Assembly: GCA_900539165.1 (NCBI GenBank)
Contig: UQAZ01000012.1
Span: 1-64,000 of the forward strand
Origin: an uncultured Oscillospiraceae bacterium
GTDB lineage: Bacteria; Bacillota; Clostridia; Oscillospirales; Acutalibacteraceae
Reading direction: 5' to 3'
DNA: 64,000 nt
Part shown: one piece after another, positions 8,588 to 16,306 of the stretch
How positions within the stretch are numbered: the stretch's first letter is position 1
Layout: the number at the start of each line of letters is the position of its first letter
The notes under the pieces: model-generated
What the model saw: only the letters and a program-made list of their open reading frames with translations
The model's database searches: none
What the model was told of the DNA's origin: nothing
Program-made: the position numbers and the translations under genes

Positions 8588-9868
8588 TCAGATTACCAAT
8601 GTGCCGCCGACAGGACGAATAATAAGAACATAACAGCTATCCTTGCCGAACACGCTCTCTATTGTTGATTTATACTCATCAAGCATATCGTTTGGTACGA
8701 AAGCCTGAATAGTGCCGGCAAATCCGCCTCCGTGAACTCTCCAAGCGCCTCTGCCCTTGAGAATTTCCTCACTCATTGCGAGAGCGAGAGAAAGCTTTTG
8801 CTCGGTTGGATTTTTAGGTGAATATACATTTTGGTTAAGCATATAGGAGGATCTGCCCGACTCGATAATAACCTGCTTAAAGCCCTCGAAATCGTTATTT
8901 TCAAGGCATTCGATTGCCTTATCGACCCTCTTATTTTCGTTAAAGAAATGGATTGCACGAAGAAGCGCTCTGTCGTTTACCTTTTCGGTAAGCTCAGGGA
9001 TTGCCTCGAAGAAATCAAAACACGAAATTTCTCTGAGAACAGACTTGCCCATAGCGTTTGCAACAGACTCCATCTCCTGTCTTACAGCGGCGTAATCGTC
9101 TGTTAAATCAGAGTGATTACCGTGAGTGTCTACAATGCAAAGGGTATGTCCCGACTTAGAGAAATCAAAATCAACCTTCTTAATTTCAGGTTCTAAAACC
9201 GACTTAAAGTCTATTGTTACGAATGTTCCGACAGACGAAGCCATTTGGTCAAGAAGTCCGCAAGGCTTGCCGAAAAACTTATTTTCAGACATTTGAGAAA
9301 TCTTTGCAATATCTACATTGCTGATTTTACCATCGTTATATACATAGGAAAGAATTGAGCCGAGAAGCACCTCAAAAGCAGCAGATGAGCTTAATCCCGA
9401 GCCGCCCATAACATCGCTTGTTGTGCAAGCGTCAAAGCCCTTAACCTCAAATCCGAGTTCCTTAACACCTGCGGCAACGCCCTGAACAAGTGCTGTCGAG
9501 TCGCCGAACTTTTCCTCGCTCGGAGTTAAATCGTCAAGGTCAACCAAATTCATTCTGTGTCCCTGTGACTTAACTCTGATAATATTATCATCGTTTTTGG
9601 AAACGACTGCTATTGCGTCCAAATTAATGGAAGCGGCAAGCACCTTTCCGTTATTGTGGTCGGTATGATTACCGCAAACCTCGGTTCTGCCCGGAGCCGA
9701 AACAACATTAACATCTCTTTCCCAGCCAAACAGGTCGCCGAATGTATTAAGAAGCTCAACATATCTGTCTCTTTGCTCCTTAACTGCCGAGTCTAAAACA
9801 TAAACCCGTTTTAAGTTTTCATCGAATTTGCCTGCCTCAATGGCAGAAATCATTTCTTTTACTTTCAT
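8588..9868 (-). CDS. galK: Galactokinase
   Basis: GalK phosphorylates galactose at C1 in the Leloir pathway. The protein (426 residues) is a GHMP kinase with the substrate-binding signature PGRTEVCGNHTDHNNG (near residue 60), the ATP-binding GGSGLSSSAAFE loop (near 155) and the C-terminal GGGFAGT motif. The signature is the Clostridia variant of the usual GRVNLIGEHTDY, so strict galactose specificity is likely but not certain. No galT or galE lies nearby; it sits between a TVP38-family gene (10 bases) and a lipid kinase gene (24 bases), an unusual setting. Confidence 0.88.
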   Translation of the reverse strand: MKVKEMISAIEAGKFDENLKRVYVLDSAVKEQRDRYVELLNTFGDLFGWERDVNVVSAPGRTEVCGNHTDHNNGKVLAASINLDAIAVVSKNDDNIIRVKSQGHRMNLVDLDDLTPSEEKFGDSTALVQGVAAGVKELGFEVKGFDACTTSDVMGGSGLSSSAAFEVLLGSILSYVYNDGKISNVDIAKISQMSENKFFGKPCGLLDQMASSVGTFVTIDFKSVLEPEIKKVDFDFSKSGHTLCIVDTHGNHSDLTDDYAAVRQEMESVANAMGKSVLREISCFDFFEAIPELTEKVNDRALLRAIHFFNENKRVDKAIECLENNDFEGFKQVIIESGRSSYMLNQNVYSPKNPTEQKLSLALAMSEEILKGRGAWRVHGGGFAGTIQAFVPNDMLDEYKSTIESVFGKDSCYVLIIRPVGGTLVI

Positions 9869-9878
9869 AGTAACCCCT

Positions 9879-10649
9879 TTATAATACTATTTTATATTTA
9901 TTCTTTTCACTGTAAATGAGCAGAGTTTGCGTCATTTGACGCATTCTCATACCGTAAAAGATATTAAATATCATTGTTGAAAATCCCGTGAACGCTACAA
10001 TTACCATCAAAAGCGTGATAAATGTTACCGAGAACGGATTTGTCCACGATGTACCAAGCTTTGTATAAACTATAAGTCTTGGCGCAAAGCCGAGCATACT
10101 GAGCAACGAGTAATAAATAAAATCATATCTCATAGAGCCGTAATACTTTGACACCATACCAATCGGAATAAACGGAACAAGCCGTGTTACCGCAAGGACA
10201 TACGGATTGCCGTTGCCCTTAAAATGAATCCAATCACGAACGAATCGCAATTTTTTATAATTCAAAATCATTCCTGTCCATCCGCCGCCGAGAAACATTC
10301 CCTCGACATATTTTTCCGCAAAGAAGAAAAATATAAATAAAGCATTCAATGCCAAAGCTGTTCCAAGCGGAAAGACCATACCCGAAATAACGCACAAAAA
10401 CGAAAGAGGTATCGGCAGCTGGCATTTTGCAATATAAAGCGCAAAAATGCACAAAATGATTTCAAATGTTGTATCAAGCCTCGCAACCGCTTCGTCGATT
10501 TTTGTAAACCAACGAATGATTGTATCAAATCTCGTTTCAAGCAGAGTATGGTTATAAAGCGCTATACCAAGCAATACGAGCAAGCCTATTGTCACCGTCA
10601 AAATAACGGTCGAGGCAAGACCCATTCTATATCGTTTTGTCTGTTTCAT
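9879..10649 (-). CDS. TVP38/TMEM64 family membrane protein (VTT domain)
   Basis: The 256-residue protein has about six membrane segments: residues 13-30, 65-80, 85-105, a re-entrant region, and two near the C-terminus. The segment VTRLVPFIPIGMVSKYYG is the hallmark of the VTT (SNARE-associated/DedA-like) domain. Relatives include DedA/TVP38 proteins, some of which act as lipid scramblases or flippases. The particular substrate is unknown. It follows pheA by 43 bases and precedes galK by 10, so it is likely in the aromatic amino acid transcript. Confidence 0.85.
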   Translation of the reverse strand: MKQTKRYRMGLASTVILTVTIGLLVLLGIALYNHTLLETRFDTIIRWFTKIDEAVARLDTTFEIILCIFALYIAKCQLPIPLSFLCVISGMVFPLGTALALNALFIFFFFAEKYVEGMFLGGGWTGMILNYKKLRFVRDWIHFKGNGNPYVLAVTRLVPFIPIGMVSKYYGSMRYDFIYYSLLSMLGFAPRLIVYTKLGTSWTNPFSVTFITLLMVIVAFTGFSTMIFNIFYGMRMRQMTQTLLIYSEKNKYKIVL

Positions 10650-10692
10650 ATAATCAAACCTATGCTTATTTTGTATTAATGAGCGTCAAGGA

Positions 10693-11826
10693 CTATGACT
10701 GCTCATAATAATTGCCCAAAAATGTAAATTCGGGCAACTCGTCAGACAAGGCACAGAGCAAATCGAGCGTTGCCTCATCACGGACAGAACCCATTATATC
10801 GACATAAAAGTAATAGTCGAATTTTCCGTTTGCAACCGGTCGTGACTCAAGTTTTGTAAGGTTAAGCCCTGTCATAGAAAACCTGCCAAGCACTCTGTAA
10901 AGCGAGCCTGTACGGTGCGGTGCAGAGAAAATAAGCGAAATTTTGTCCGCGTCGTCGTCAATCACAAGTTCTTTAGAAATAACAATAAATCTTGTGGTAT
11001 TATTGCTGACATTCTGTATTCCTCTGCGAATAATTTTAAGTCCGTATTTTTTTGCCGCTTCCTCGCTGCATATTGCGGCAACATCTGTCCTTTTGCTTTC
11101 ACTTACAAGCTTTGCGGCAGCAGCAGTATTAGAATAGGTTATGCCTGTAAAATCAAAGCTTTTGAGAAAAACACCACACTGCGACAATGCCTGGGGATGA
11201 GAATAAACATCCTCTATATCTTCAAATTTTACGCCTTCTCTTGCACAAAGGCAATGCTCAACTGCCAAATCGTAAGCACCCACAACATAAAATCTGTACT
11301 TCATTATAAGGTCATATGCCTCATGCACAGAGCCTGCCGTAGAGTTTTCAACAGGTATGATACCGTACTTAGCCTTATTTTGATTTACCGCCTCAAAAAC
11401 ATCCTCAAACTGCTTATAAAAAGCAATAGGAGAATCCGGGAAAAGTGCATTGGAGGCCTTTGAGCTGTACGCTCCGTCAACGCCCTGACAGGCAATCGGC
11501 TCACCGTTTGCAGTAAGCTTTTGACCGCCCTTAGCGTTTGTGACGCTTTTACGAAGTGCCTCACCGCCGCCTATAATCTTATGCTGAAGCGCACGAGATG
11601 AGTCCATAATAGCCGAAAAAACGGTTTTCATCATTTCGCCTTGCTCACCGCACTGCTCGGCAACGCAATCAAGCACCTCCTGCTCTCTTTTTTCGTTAAG
11701 AACAGGAATATCATTAGCTACCTTGTATTCTGCTACACGACGAGAGACATCCATTCTTTTAAGCAAAAGAGGGATAAGCTCGTCATCTATTTCGTCAATT
11801 TCATTCCTAAGTTGTAATAGATCCAT
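10693..11826 (-). CDS. pheA: Bifunctional chorismate mutase / prephenate dehydratase
   Basis: The P-protein converts chorismate to prephenate and then to phenylpyruvate for phenylalanine. The 377 residues show an AroQ-type chorismate mutase (1-90, LRNEIDEIDDELIPLLLKR), a prephenate dehydratase domain (about 105-285, with GAYSSKA, PVENSTAGSV and NNTTRF) and a C-terminal ACT domain (about 295-370, with GSLYRVLGRF and the Phe-sensing ESRP). The ACT domain implies feedback inhibition by phenylalanine. It follows aroC by 18 bases in the tyrA-aroB-aroA-aroC-pheA operon. Confidence 0.96.
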   Translation of the reverse strand: MDLLQLRNEIDEIDDELIPLLLKRMDVSRRVAEYKVANDIPVLNEKREQEVLDCVAEQCGEQGEMMKTVFSAIMDSSRALQHKIIGGGEALRKSVTNAKGGQKLTANGEPIACQGVDGAYSSKASNALFPDSPIAFYKQFEDVFEAVNQNKAKYGIIPVENSTAGSVHEAYDLIMKYRFYVVGAYDLAVEHCLCAREGVKFEDIEDVYSHPQALSQCGVFLKSFDFTGITYSNTAAAAKLVSESKRTDVAAICSEEAAKKYGLKIIRRGIQNVSNNTTRFIVISKELVIDDDADKISLIFSAPHRTGSLYRVLGRFSMTGLNLTKLESRPVANGKFDYYFYVDIMGSVRDEATLDLLCALSDELPEFTFLGNYYEQS

Positions 11827-11844
11827 TAATCAGAGATTTCCTTT

Positions 11845-12918
11845 TTACATCATTAAATCGAGAAGCCCGAGAGCGACCGCACACTCTATTACAGGCACAG
11901 CCCTGACAACAATACAGGGGTCGTGTCTGCCGTGAATTTCAAGCTCCTCGTTTTGCATAGTCTGTAAATTTACGCTATGCTGTTTTTTTGCGATAGACGG
12001 TGTGGGCTTAACCGCAACGCTCACCGCAAGCGGTGCGCCGTTTGTCATTCCGCCCAAAACTCCGCCATTGTTATTTGAAAGAGTTACGATTTTGCCGTTT
12101 TGAGCAGCATATTCATCATTAACCTCGGATGCATTTTTATCCGCAAAATCAAATCCCAGACCGAACTCAACACCCTTAACGGCAGGAACTCCGAACAAAA
12201 CAGCCGCAAGTCTGCCCTCAACGGTATCAAACATATTTCCGCCGAGACCGACAGGAAGCCCTACTGCAAAGCATTCGATCACTCCGCCCACGCTGTCCAT
12301 ATCGGTTCTCGCCTTTTCAATTTCGTTGCGCATTAGCTCCTCTACGCTCTCGTCAACAACGCTGAAAGCCTTTGATGAAAGAGCGTTCAAAAACTGAGCG
12401 CTTACGCAATTCGGGTTTACCGTCGCATCACACATGCTGCCAATCTGCTTTATATGTGCGCCCACGCTTACTCCCTTTTGTGCCAAAATTTGCTTTGCCA
12501 CGGCACCCGCAAAAACAAGAGGTGCGGTAAGTCTTCCGCTGAAATGTCCTCCGCCACGAATATCGTTATTTCCGCCAAACTTTACATAAGCGGGATAATC
12601 GCTGTGACTCGGACGCGGAACGGTTAAAAGATTAGAATAATCACCGCTTTTTGTGTTTGTATTTTCTATCACCATAGCCAGCGGTGCGCCTGTTGTAACG
12701 CTGTCAAGCATACCCGAAAGAATATGAGGAATATCCTTTTCAAGCCTCGGTGTAGATGTTTTATCCTTACCCGGCGCTCTGCGTGCCATATCCCTGTATA
12801 CAGCGTCCATATCTATTTTTATTCCGGCAGGTAAGCCGTCAATAACACAACCTATAACTTCACCGTGACTTTCGCCGAAAATGCTAAGCTTGATTTTTTC
12901 ACCTATCACAGATGACAT
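11845..12918 (-). CDS. aroC: Chorismate synthase
   Basis: AroC uses reduced FMN to turn EPSP into chorismate, the last step of the shikimate pathway. The protein is 357 residues with the family signatures FGESHGEVIGCVIDG at the N-terminus, RPSHSDYPAYVKF, RGGGHFSGR and a C-terminal GRHDPCIVVRAVPVIE. The ATG at 12918 is chosen because GGAGGT lies 7 bases upstream; upstream in-frame starts lie within aroA. The gene overlaps the end of aroA by 20 bases. Confidence 0.97.
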   Translation of the reverse strand: MSSVIGEKIKLSIFGESHGEVIGCVIDGLPAGIKIDMDAVYRDMARRAPGKDKTSTPRLEKDIPHILSGMLDSVTTGAPLAMVIENTNTKSGDYSNLLTVPRPSHSDYPAYVKFGGNNDIRGGGHFSGRLTAPLVFAGAVAKQILAQKGVSVGAHIKQIGSMCDATVNPNCVSAQFLNALSSKAFSVVDESVEELMRNEIEKARTDMDSVGGVIECFAVGLPVGLGGNMFDTVEGRLAAVLFGVPAVKGVEFGLGFDFADKNASEVNDEYAAQNGKIVTLSNNNGGVLGGMTNGAPLAVSVAVKPTPSIAKKQHSVNLQTMQNEELEIHGRHDPCIVVRAVPVIECAVALGLLDLMM

Positions 12919-14107
12919 TCGCCTTACCTCCCAATTTATTATAATCATCAAAGAATGCAGGATATGATTTATTTATGCTTTGTGCGTCGTCAATAATGCT
13001 TTCGCCCTGTGCGCCTGTCGCAGCAACAGTCATAGCCATAACAATTCTATGGTCGTTAAATCCCTTTAATTCTGCACCCTTGAGCGTGCTGTGCTTAATA
13101 ATCATACCGTCAGGCGTCGGTGTAATATCCGCACCTGATTTTTTTAGATTATATGTCACGCTTTCTATTCTGTCTGACTCCTTGAGCCTAAGCCTCTGTG
13201 CGCCTTTAATCACGGTTGTACCGTCTGCATAAGCGCCTAAAACAGCCAACGCAGGCACCATATCGGGTATATCCGCAGCATCAATTTCTATACCTTTAAG
13301 GTTGCTTTTATACACCGTTAAAGAGTTTTCACCACGCTCAACCCTTGCGCCAAAGCGTTCGATAATATCCGCAATTTGCTTATCGCCCTGCGTAGAATTA
13401 AAGTAAACACCCGTCATCTCAACCCTGCCGAAAAGTGCGCCTGCAACCGCATAAAATGCAGCCTGAGACCAGTCACCCTCGACCGAATAATCACGAGGAA
13501 TATATTTTTGGTGACCTTTGATGAAATAGCCGTTTTCCGTTTGAGCGACCTCAACTCCGTAATCAGCCATAACCTTAATCGTCATATTGACATAAGGCTT
13601 TGATTCAAGCTCGGTTGTCAAAACTATCTCGCTGTCGTCATCAAGAAGCGGCAACGCAAGAAGCAATCCCGTTATATACTGTGACGAAATATCGCCCGCT
13701 ATTTCAAAGCGACCGCCAACAAGCTGTCCCTCTATACTCAAAGGCAATCCGCCGTCTGTCCTGCACTCAACATTATGCTCGGGCAAAAGTCTCAAATATT
13801 CTCCGATTGGACGCTCGGGAAGCTTACCCTCACCTACAAAGGTGACCGCCCTGCCCAAAGCTGCCGCTATCGGAATCATAAAACGAAGCGTTGAACCCGA
13901 TTCTATACAATTTATCGTATTCTCGCCATTTTCAAGCGCCCGAATTGCCGAAACAGTAGCAAGCATATCCTTTGACTCAATTAGCGGAGAAACCTCGCCG
14001 CCACCCGCCAAAAACGAGCAAATCAAGGCTCTGTGGGCAGCAGACTTTGACGGAGGAAGCAAAACGGTTCCGTCAATTATTGAGTTTTGCACTCTTACTT
14101 TACTCAT
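12899..14107 (-). CDS. aroA: 3-phosphoshikimate 1-carboxyvinyltransferase (EPSP synthase)
   Basis: AroA joins PEP to shikimate-3-phosphate. The 402-residue protein is somewhat shorter than the usual 425-430 but shows all key motifs: LLPPSKSAAHRALI near the N-terminus, SGSTLRFMIP near residue 70, LKESDRIESV near 305 and NDHRIVMAM near 350. Its start overlaps the aroB stop by four bases (ATGA) and its end overlaps aroC, so the whole block is translationally coupled. Confidence 0.96.
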   Translation of the reverse strand: MSKVRVQNSIIDGTVLLPPSKSAAHRALICSFLAGGGEVSPLIESKDMLATVSAIRALENGENTINCIESGSTLRFMIPIAAALGRAVTFVGEGKLPERPIGEYLRLLPEHNVECRTDGGLPLSIEGQLVGGRFEIAGDISSQYITGLLLALPLLDDDSEIVLTTELESKPYVNMTIKVMADYGVEVAQTENGYFIKGHQKYIPRDYSVEGDWSQAAFYAVAGALFGRVEMTGVYFNSTQGDKQIADIIERFGARVERGENSLTVYKSNLKGIEIDAADIPDMVPALAVLGAYADGTTVIKGAQRLRLKESDRIESVTYNLKKSGADITPTPDGMIIKHSTLKGAELKGFNDHRIVMAMTVAATGAQGESIIDDAQSINKSYPAFFDDYNKLGGKANVICDR

Positions 14108-15159
14108 TGTTCCAAACCGAAAAATTTCGGTATATCTCCATAACTGATTTCTTTAATAAAAGCGTCACCTATCGAATTAAGCAATATAAATTTTATAGCA
14201 CTTCCCGTACGCTTTTTGTCGGCATTCATAGCCGAAATTATATCACAAAGACTGTTGCTGTCCTCAATTCTCAAATCGAATTTTCTCAGCACCCTTGCTA
14301 TTCTGTCAGCAGTTCCGACAGCCGTTATGCCGTTAATTTCCCCTGCTCTCGCCATAATAACCATTCCAATACCGACTGCCTCACCGTGAGACACCTGTGA
14401 GAAATTATGCAATTTTTCGATAGCGTGGCCGGGAGTGTGACCGAAATTAAGCAAAGCTCTCTCGCCATGCTCCTTTTCGTCTCGCTCAACGACGCCTGCT
14501 TTAATCTGCACGCAACGATAAACAATTTCGTCAATACACTCTTTTGTGTCGCCGAGTTCAATCAAATCAAACAGTTCTTTACTCTTGATACACCCTGTTT
14601 TAATAGCCTCAGCCATTCCGTCAGAAAAGAAATGTGCTGTAAGAGTATCGAGCGTATCCGTGTCAATCAGCACCAAAGCGGGCTGATGAAACGCACCGCA
14701 AAGGTTTTTACCCTGTGGCAAATCAACTGCCGTTTTTCCTCCGACGCTGGAATCCACCTGTGCCAAGAGCGATGTGGGAATTTGAACAAAATCAATTCCT
14801 CTCAAATAAACCGCCGACGCAAAGCCTGCCATATCTCCGCAAACTCCGCCGCCGAGAGCAACCACAAGGTCATTTCTCGTAAGCTCATTTTGTGCCATAA
14901 ACTCAACCATAGAAACAACGGTTGCTGTGGTTTTCGACTCCTCGCCCGCCGAATAAACATATTCGCAAATCTCAAAGCCGCCGTTCTCGAGGCTCTGCTT
15001 TACGACATCGGCATAAAGCGGATGCACATTCGTATCGCTTACAAGGCATATTTTTTTAGCGTTTGTAACATTTTTTATGTAATCGGCACACCGACTGATA
15101 ATCCCCTTTTCAATAAGAATATCATATCCCTTGCCGACATTAACAGTAACTTTTTTCAT
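14104..15159 (-). CDS. aroB: 3-dehydroquinate synthase
   Basis: AroB cyclises DAHP to 3-dehydroquinate using NAD and a divalent metal. The 351-residue protein has GGGVCGDMAGFAS (near residue 96), RGIDFVQIPTSLLAQVDSSV, the GGKT element and metal-ligand histidines in GHTPGHAIEK and SHGEAVGIGM. The ATG at 15159 overlaps the tyrA stop in TAATG. No DAHP synthase or shikimate kinase gene is in the window; dehydroquinase (aroQ) lies separately at 36.6-37.1 kb. Confidence 0.96.
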   Translation of the reverse strand: MKKVTVNVGKGYDILIEKGIISRCADYIKNVTNAKKICLVSDTNVHPLYADVVKQSLENGGFEICEYVYSAGEESKTTATVVSMVEFMAQNELTRNDLVVALGGGVCGDMAGFASAVYLRGIDFVQIPTSLLAQVDSSVGGKTAVDLPQGKNLCGAFHQPALVLIDTDTLDTLTAHFFSDGMAEAIKTGCIKSKELFDLIELGDTKECIDEIVYRCVQIKAGVVERDEKEHGERALLNFGHTPGHAIEKLHNFSQVSHGEAVGIGMVIMARAGEINGITAVGTADRIARVLRKFDLRIEDSNSLCDIISAMNADKKRTGSAIKFILLNSIGDAFIKEISYGDIPKFFGLEQ

Positions 15160-15986
15160 TAACCGATTTCTTCCTTTATGCTGTTTGCCTTGTTCATCAA
15201 ATCGCAAAGAGCCTGTCTGTCCTCATTGACGATATTGTACTTAAACTGCATAAGGTTTGATACCAAATCATCTACCTCACGGACAAGTGCATCCTTGTTA
15301 TCAATAAACAAATCAGACCACATATCGGCATTAATTCTTGCAACTCGGGAAACATCCCTATACGAACCTGCAGAATATCCGGGATGCATCGGTGCAAGCG
15401 GTGACAAAACATACGAACAAGCAAGAACATGAGCAATCTGCGAGGTGAATGCAATCATCTCGTCGTGATGCTCGGGGGTTGTAACAACAGTTCTTGCAAA
15501 CCCCATATCCTGAGCCAAGCCGACAAGAGCGTCAATCTTGTTTCTCGGAGTGCAGTCGTACGGTGTAACGATAAAGCTGGCATTGTCAAAAAGTGTGTCA
15601 AGGCTGTTATCATAGCCTCCGACCTCTCTGCCTGCCATTGGGTGAGCGCCGATATAATAAAAATCGAGTGCTTCATTTTCAAGCTGCTTGCAGATTTTTG
15701 TCTTAATACCGCAGGAATCGGTAACAATACTGTCTTTTTTAAAGCAGTCCTTATGCTCCAATATAAAAGGAACAATCGCATCGGGATAGAAATTTACAAA
15801 AGTAATATCCGCATCCCTCATAAGTTCTTCAAGCTCACCGCTTTCGTCGATAACGCCGTCTCTGAGAGCTTTTTCGGTAACGGACGGAGTTCTGTTCCAT
15901 CCCAAAACAGTATGGTTTGTATTCTTTTTTAATGTCTTAGCAAGGCTTGCGCCGATAAGACCTAAGCCGCAAATTAATACCTTCAT
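15159..15986 (-). CDS. tyrA: Prephenate dehydrogenase
   Basis: TyrA oxidatively decarboxylates prephenate to 4-hydroxyphenylpyruvate on the way to tyrosine. The 275-residue protein starts with a Rossmann fold (VLICGLGLIGASLAK) and has the conserved GAHPMAGRE and a helical dimerisation half. It lacks a fused chorismate mutase or ACT domain. It is the first gene of the aromatic operon, directly after a near-consensus promoter with a palindrome over the predicted start site. Confidence 0.93.
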   Translation of the reverse strand: MKVLICGLGLIGASLAKTLKKNTNHTVLGWNRTPSVTEKALRDGVIDESGELEELMRDADITFVNFYPDAIVPFILEHKDCFKKDSIVTDSCGIKTKICKQLENEALDFYYIGAHPMAGREVGGYDNSLDTLFDNASFIVTPYDCTPRNKIDALVGLAQDMGFARTVVTTPEHHDEMIAFTSQIAHVLACSYVLSPLAPMHPGYSAGSYRDVSRVARINADMWSDLFIDNKDALVREVDDLVSNLMQFKYNIVNEDRQALCDLMNKANSIKEEIG

Positions 15987-16002
15987 TTTTCATCCACCCT
16001 TA

Positions 16003-16020
16003 TGTGAAAACCTATTCACA
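16003..16020 (-). promoter_or_regulatory. Palindromic operator candidate at the tyrA operon start site
   Basis: An 18-base palindrome with arms TGTGAA and TTCACA begins at about +1 of the predicted tyrA transcript and ends 16 bases before the tyrA start codon. A site here fits a repressor operator. Two sites with the same arms, but a 5-base rather than 6-base centre, flank the spo0A promoter (40015-40031 and 40088-40104). Confidence 0.5.
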
Positions 16021-16027
16021 CATACTA

Positions 16028-16056
16028 ATAATATATTAATATTTTTAGAATGTCAA
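16028..16056 (-). promoter_or_regulatory. Strong sigma-A-type promoter of the tyrA-aroBAC-pheA operon
   Basis: On the minus strand TTGACA is followed after exactly 17 bases by TATTAT, a near-perfect housekeeping promoter. The predicted start is near 16021. Confidence 0.8.
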
Positions 16057-16112
16057 ATTATTATGCACAATGTAATAATCTTTTAACATTATTTCATAAA
16101 ATCGCAAAAAAT

Positions 16113-16139
16113 AAGGCTATGGGCAAAACCCATAGCCTT
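16113..16139. terminator. Terminator after the 46-residue peptide gene
   Basis: AAGGCTATGGG and CCCATAGCCTT form an 11-bp stem with a 5-base loop. On the minus strand it is followed by ATTTTTT, so it ends the giant-protein/peptide transcript. A weaker T-rich stretch follows on the plus strand. Confidence 0.85.
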
Positions 16140-16150
16140 ATAATTTTTAG

Positions 16151-16291
16151 TTACTCGAAGTAATCGCCGTTTGAATCGTCCCTGTTAAGGTCGTTCTTGC
16201 TGTTACTGTCGAATGTTGAAGTTGTTACTCCGTTTGAATTCAAAGCATATTTTCTGATTTCAAGCTGAGGTTCAATATAATTTTTCTTCAT
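16151..16291 (-). CDS. 46-residue Asp-rich peptide, downstream copy (peptide A)
   Basis: I do not recognise a named family. The peptide starts MKKNYIEPQLEIRKYA and its C-terminal half is polar and acidic, with seven Asp, one Glu and five Asn. GGGAGGT lies 7 bases before the ATG, and the start is only 15 bases after the stop of the giant secreted-protein gene, so both are on one transcript, closed by the terminator at 16113-16139. A second copy at 22994-23134 is identical over residues 19-46, and all seven nucleotide differences there are silent, which shows that both are translated and under selection. No signal peptide, membrane segment or cysteine is present. It could be a regulatory, secreted or precursor peptide. 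Confidence 0.85.
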   Translation of the reverse strand: MKKNYIEPQLEIRKYALNSNGVTTSTFDSNSKNDLNRDDSNGDYFE

Positions 16292-16306
16292 ATCAATACC
16301 TCCCAA

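Noticed and set aside
12919..12951. Upstream start for aroC at 12951
   Set aside because: No ribosome binding site precedes it, whereas the ATG at 12918 has GGAGGT at ideal spacing and the family N-terminus.
16003..16020. CRP/FNR binding site
   Set aside because: The half-sites resemble TGTGA/TCACA but the spacing is not the usual 6 bases here or at spo0A (8 and 7), so assignment to that family is not supported.
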